Shown piece by piece: positions 61,122 to 64,000 of a stretch of 64,000 bases of DNA (its first letter is position 1; each line of letters starts with the position of its first letter). Below the pieces are notes generated by a model, which made no database searches, was not told the origin of the DNA, and saw only the letters and a list, made by a program, of their open reading frames with translations. The stretch covers positions 2,108,001-2,172,000 of the forward strand of contig OZ252290.1 of assembly GCA_965250105.1 (NCBI GenBank), read 5' to 3'. The stretch comes from JBCBSK01 sp965250105. GTDB lineage: Bacteria; Pseudomonadota; Alphaproteobacteria; Rhizobiales; Tepidamorphaceae. The translations under genes were made by a program, and so were the position numbers.

Positions 61122-61216
61122 TCATCGCCGGTGCGCGAACTTGACCTGAGGCGCCCTCGCGCTCCATATCCTCCCGACGACACTTTCGTGACGGCGAAAA
61201 AGCTTGGGAGAGACGC

Positions 61217-62632
61217 ATGGGCGCGCCGCGCACGCTCTACGACAAGATCTGGGACGACCATCTGGTGCACGAGCAGCCGGACGGCACCTGCCTTCTCTAT
61301 ATCGACCGCCATCTCGTCCATGAGGTGACGAGCCCACAGGCCTTCGAAGGGCTGCGCATGGCCGGGCGCGAGGTGCGCGCGCCGGAGAAGACGCTCGCCG
61401 TCGTGGACCACAACGTGCCGACCTCCGACCGCAGCCAGGGCATCGACGACCCGGAATCGAAGCTCCAGGTCGATACGCTCGCCGCCAATGCCGCCGAATT
61501 CGGCATCGACTATTTCAACGAGGTCGATATCCGCCAGGGCATCGTCCATGTCATCGGGCCGGAACAGGGCTTCACCCTGCCGGGCACGACGATCGTCTGC
61601 GGTGACAGCCATACCTCGACCCATGGCGCGTTCGGCGCGCTGGCGCACGGCATCGGCACCAGCGAGGTCGAGCATGTGCTGGCCACCCAGACGCTGATCC
61701 AGAAAAAGGCGAGGAACATGCGCGTCACCGTCGACGGCGCGTTGCCCGACGGCGTGACGGCGAAGGACATCGTCCTGGCCATCATCGGCGAGATCGGCAC
61801 CGCGGGCGGCACCGGCCATGTCATCGAATATGCCGGCCAGGCGATCCGCGACCTGTCGATGGAAGGCCGCATGACGGTCTGCAACATGTCGATCGAGGGC
61901 GGCGCTCGCGCCGGCATGATCGCGCCCGACGAAAAGACCTATGACTACCTCATGGGCCGGCCGCGCAGCCCGAAGGGAGCGGCCTGGGAGATGGCCAAGA
62001 GCCATTGGCAGACGCTGCGGACGGACGACGGGGCTGAGTTCGATGTCGATCTCACGCTCGATGCATCGAACCTGCCGCCGATCGTCTCCTGGGGCACGAG
62101 CCCGGAGGATGTCGTGTCCGTCGGTGGCGTGGTACCCGATCCCGACGCGATCGAGGACGAAACCCGGCGGGCCGCGAAACGGCGCGCGCTCGACTATATG
62201 GGCCTGACGCCGGGCACGCCGATGACCGACATCACGCTCGACAAGATCTTCATCGGCTCCTGCACCAATGGCCGCATCGAGGATCTGCGCGAGGTCGCCC
62301 GCATCGTCGGCGACAACCGGGTCAAGGATGGGATCTACGCCATGATCGTGCCGGGCTCCGGCCTGGTGAAGGCGCAGGCCGAGGCCGAAGGGCTCGACCG
62401 CAAGCTGATCGCCGCCGGCTTCGACTGGCGCGAGCCGGGCTGCTCGATGTGCCTTGGCATGAACCCGGACAAGCTGAAGCCGGAAGAGCGTTGCGCTTCG
62501 ACATCGAACCGCAATTTCGAGGGCCGCCAGGGCTATCGCGGGCGGACCCATCTCGTCAGCCCGGCCATGGCGGCGGCCGCCGCCGTCACCGGCCGCTTCG
62601 TCGACGTCCGGACCTGGCCGCGAGCCGGCTGA
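61217..62632 (+). CDS. leuC: 3-isopropylmalate dehydratase large subunit
   Basis: 471 residues. TLYDKIWDDHLVHEQPDGTCLLYIDRHLVHEVTSPQAF is the typical start. Cluster cysteines are in FIGSCTNGRIEDL and CSMCLGMNPDKL, plus ICGDSHTSTHGAFGALAHGIGTSEVEHV (here VCGDSH). It isomerises 2- to 3-isopropylmalate in leucine synthesis with LeuD, which is not in the remaining sequence. The start has GGGAGAG upstream. Confidence 0.97.
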   Translation: MGAPRTLYDKIWDDHLVHEQPDGTCLLYIDRHLVHEVTSPQAFEGLRMAGREVRAPEKTLAVVDHNVPTSDRSQGIDDPESKLQVDTLAANAAEFGIDYFNEVDIRQGIVHVIGPEQGFTLPGTTIVCGDSHTSTHGAFGALAHGIGTSEVEHVLATQTLIQKKARNMRVTVDGALPDGVTAKDIVLAIIGEIGTAGGTGHVIEYAGQAIRDLSMEGRMTVCNMSIEGGARAGMIAPDEKTYDYLMGRPRSPKGAAWEMAKSHWQTLRTDDGAEFDVDLTLDASNLPPIVSWGTSPEDVVSVGGVVPDPDAIEDETRRAAKRRALDYMGLTPGTPMTDITLDKIFIGSCTNGRIEDLREVARIVGDNRVKDGIYAMIVPGSGLVKAQAEAEGLDRKLIAAGFDWREPGCSMCLGMNPDKLKPEERCASTSNRNFEGRQGYRGRTHLVSPAMAAAAAVTGRFVDVRTWPRAG

Positions 62633-62672
62633 ACCGTCGGCGCGCGGCATATGCCGCGTTGTCATTCAAGCG

Positions 62673-62700
62673 ACGGCCGCCCGATCGGGCGGCCGTTGTC
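62673..62700 (+). terminator. intrinsic terminator after leuC
   Basis: ACGGCCGCCC (62673-62682) pairs with GGGCGGCCGT (62687-62696) around GATC, followed by TGTCTTG. The stem is strong but the tail is interrupted. Confidence 0.6.
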
Positions 62701-62718
62701 TTGTCGGGGGCTTCCGGC

Positions 62719-63141
62719 TCAGTAATAGCCGAAATTGAACTGGATGCCGCGATTGCCGTGACGGTGGACGTCGCGATGGCCATGCCGGCGGACGAAATGG
62801 CAGTCGCGGTCGAGCACGCGCCGTTCGACGATCCGCTGGCCGTGGCGCCAATAGCGGACATTCTGGAACGTCACCTTGCAGACGCGCACCACCCGCACCC
62901 CGCCGTGGCGGCGGACGACCCGGCGGCGGATCTCGGTGCGCACCGGGCCGACGACGACATCGGCGCGCTGGCGGTAGCGGCCGGCACGGCGATGATCGCG
63001 GTGATGCACGTCGATGGCGTTGGTCTGGGCCGTCGCCGTCACCGGACGATCGAGCGGCGTCGTGGCGGCCTGGGCCGGTGTGATCAGGAACGCGGCCGAC
63101 AGGGCGGCGGCGCCGAGAAGAAGGGGCTTGACTACTCTCAT
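62719..63141 (-). CDS. small exported basic protein, unknown function
   Basis: 140 residues from ATG 63141 (GGAGAG upstream). The signal peptide is VKPLLLGAAALSAAFLITPAQAA. The mature part is very rich in Arg and His (HHRDHRRAGRYRQR, RRHGHRDVHRHGNRG) with two cysteines, and ends FNFGYY. Such small secreted Arg/His-rich proteins occur in Rhizobiales; metal or nucleic-acid binding is possible but unproven. The 280 bases upstream (63142-63422) hold no gene that I can support. Confidence 0.65.
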   Translation of the reverse strand: MRVVKPLLLGAAALSAAFLITPAQAATTPLDRPVTATAQTNAIDVHHRDHRRAGRYRQRADVVVGPVRTEIRRRVVRRHGGVRVVRVCKVTFQNVRYWRHGQRIVERRVLDRDCHFVRRHGHRDVHRHGNRGIQFNFGYY

Positions 63142-63422
63142 ATCGTCTCTCCGTGTCGGCCGATCGTTCGGCATGTGGAGAGACGATGGCCCGGCGCGAC
63201 TGAACCGGGTCTGAGGCGGTCGTTCAGCAGAGGTTAAGGAAGATGAACGGCCGGGGGGGGGGACGGGTCCTGAAACGGAAACCGCCGCCGCGAGAGGGGC
63301 GCGGCGGCGGTCGTCAAGGCGATGCGATCAACTAGAGGGGGGCGCGACCGCACCGCTGATCAACCCCGTGAAGGCAGCATTGTCGCGGGGTCGAAACGCG
63401 GGAAATCCGTCGTGCGGTAGCG

Positions 63423-63596
63423 TCAGCCCGCCAGGACCTGGCTAACGCTGACCAGAACGATCAGGGCCGGCACGGCGAACAGTCTGAGAGCGATGCCGGC
63501 CGGGCCGGGTCGGGCGATGGCGCGATAGCGGCTGCGGGCCACATAGGCGGGACCCTGAAAGACACCGTTGAAAACACCGTTTTCCATCTTCGACAT
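63423..63596 (-). CDS. small single-helix membrane protein
   Basis: 57 residues from ATG 63596, with GGAGG nine bases upstream. The N-terminal half is polar (MENGVFNGVFQGPAYVARSRYR); the C-terminal half is one hydrophobic segment (IALRLFAVPALIVLVSVSQVL). No family is recognised. The strong ribosome-binding site is the main support. Confidence 0.5.
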   Translation of the reverse strand: MSKMENGVFNGVFQGPAYVARSRYRAIARPGPAGIALRLFAVPALIVLVSVSQVLAG

Positions 63597-63839
63597 CGTC
63601 TTGTCCTCCATCGGACTGTTGCCGGCGCATCGGCCGTTCCGTCATGCTGCAAGGATTAACGCCGTCCGTCCCTGCCAGATGTGCGATTCCGCACATGGCC
63701 GAAAGCCGTTCCGGTCGCGCGGATTATCCCTGTTACGGCGGCGCGTCGGATCTCCTACGTCCGGCGCGGCAGCGGATATCTGGATGGCGGGCTGGGTGCC
63801 GTGCCACAATGCGGCAAGGGGTTTCGAGGGATGCGGACC

Positions 63840-64000
63840 ATGATGCGATCTTGCGCGGCCAGGCTGTCGACGATCTTCGGCGCGCTGGCACTTGTCGGTG
63901 CCATGACGGCGGCGCAGGCCGCCCCGCTCGATCCCTATCACTGGGAGAAACGGGTTCTGATCCTGTTCACGCCGAGCGACACGGACAATCGGCTGATCGC
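63840..64000 (+). CDS. DUF4174 exported protein, 3' end cut by window edge
   Basis: 53 residues are visible from ATG 63840 (GAGGG nine bases upstream; a nearby ATG at 63831 is too close to it). A signal peptide (LSTIFGALALVGAMTAAQA) is followed by APLDPYHWEKRVLILFTPSDTDNRLI, the characteristic start of the DUF4174 domain, which has a thioredoxin-like pattern and no known function. Confidence 0.7.
   Translation, partial: MMRSCAARLSTIFGALALVGAMTAAQAAPLDPYHWEKRVLILFTPSDTDNRLI

Noticed and set aside
61013..62665. Minus-strand frame of 550 codons opposite leuC
   Set aside because: It is a shadow of leuC, whose cluster cysteines and length are conserved.

Overview
The window is one contiguous stretch of a high-GC chromosome. 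Its housekeeping content points to an alphaproteobacterium of the Rhizobiales type: a CpdR response regulator, an extensin-like protein, ftsE-ftsX, mtaB-ftsY, dapF, and the ffh-GNAT-rpsP-rimM-trmD-rplS run followed by leuC. I cannot name genus or species. There is one tRNA (Arg, anticodon CCG). I see no rRNA, insertion sequence, phage or CRISPR array. The window cuts a gene at each end.

Layout. 0-9 kb: hydrolase (partial), extensin-like protein, patatin, TerB-like protein, an SDR, a class I amidotransferase, cpdR, a zinc-ribbon membrane protein, ftsE-ftsX and a YdcF-like protein, then the tRNA. 9.6-11.7 kb: a PanB paralogue that has lost two metal-binding aspartates, a methyltransferase and a convergent MerR regulator. 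12.1-29.2 kb is the most interesting part. It holds an alginate-type polysaccharide synthase (alg44-alg8-algA, then algD), an 863-residue RTX protein, a minus-strand sensory operon (FIST protein, LOV-domain histidine kinase, LuxR-type response regulator) and a type I secretion pair (ABC exporter plus HlyD-type adaptor). 29.2-37.5 kb: a divergent TRAP transporter and a GntR regulator followed by a catabolic operon (NIPSNAP, enoyl-CoA hydratase, two SDRs, acyl-CoA ligase), with three copies of one palindromic operator between them. 37.5-53.7 kb is mainly housekeeping: xerC, fsa, ispA, ispG, a site-2 protease, typA, ftsY, mtaB and dapF. 53.7-55.6 kb is an accessory islet with an interrupted gene, an orphan ORF and a predicted small RNA. 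55.6-64 kb: the ffh-to-rplS operon, a BLUF blue-light protein, leuC and small exported or membrane proteins.

Working model for 12-29 kb (inference). AlgA and AlgD would supply GDP-mannuronate, Alg8/Alg44 would polymerise and export a mannuronate-like chain, and the RTX protein would leave through the adjacent type I exporter and act as a matrix or adhesion partner. The LOV kinase carries the flavin-binding cysteine motif, so the neighbouring two-component system probably couples blue light, and perhaps a FIST ligand such as nitric oxide or an amino acid, to surface attachment. The Alg44 PilZ domain has lost the usual c-di-GMP residues, so control may have moved from c-di-GMP to this sensory operon. 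A near-identical 16-bp palindrome lies upstream of algA and between the FIST and exporter genes, and could tie the units together. Outer-membrane and periplasmic alginate genes (algK, E, G, X, L, I, J, F) and a TolC gene are not in the window.
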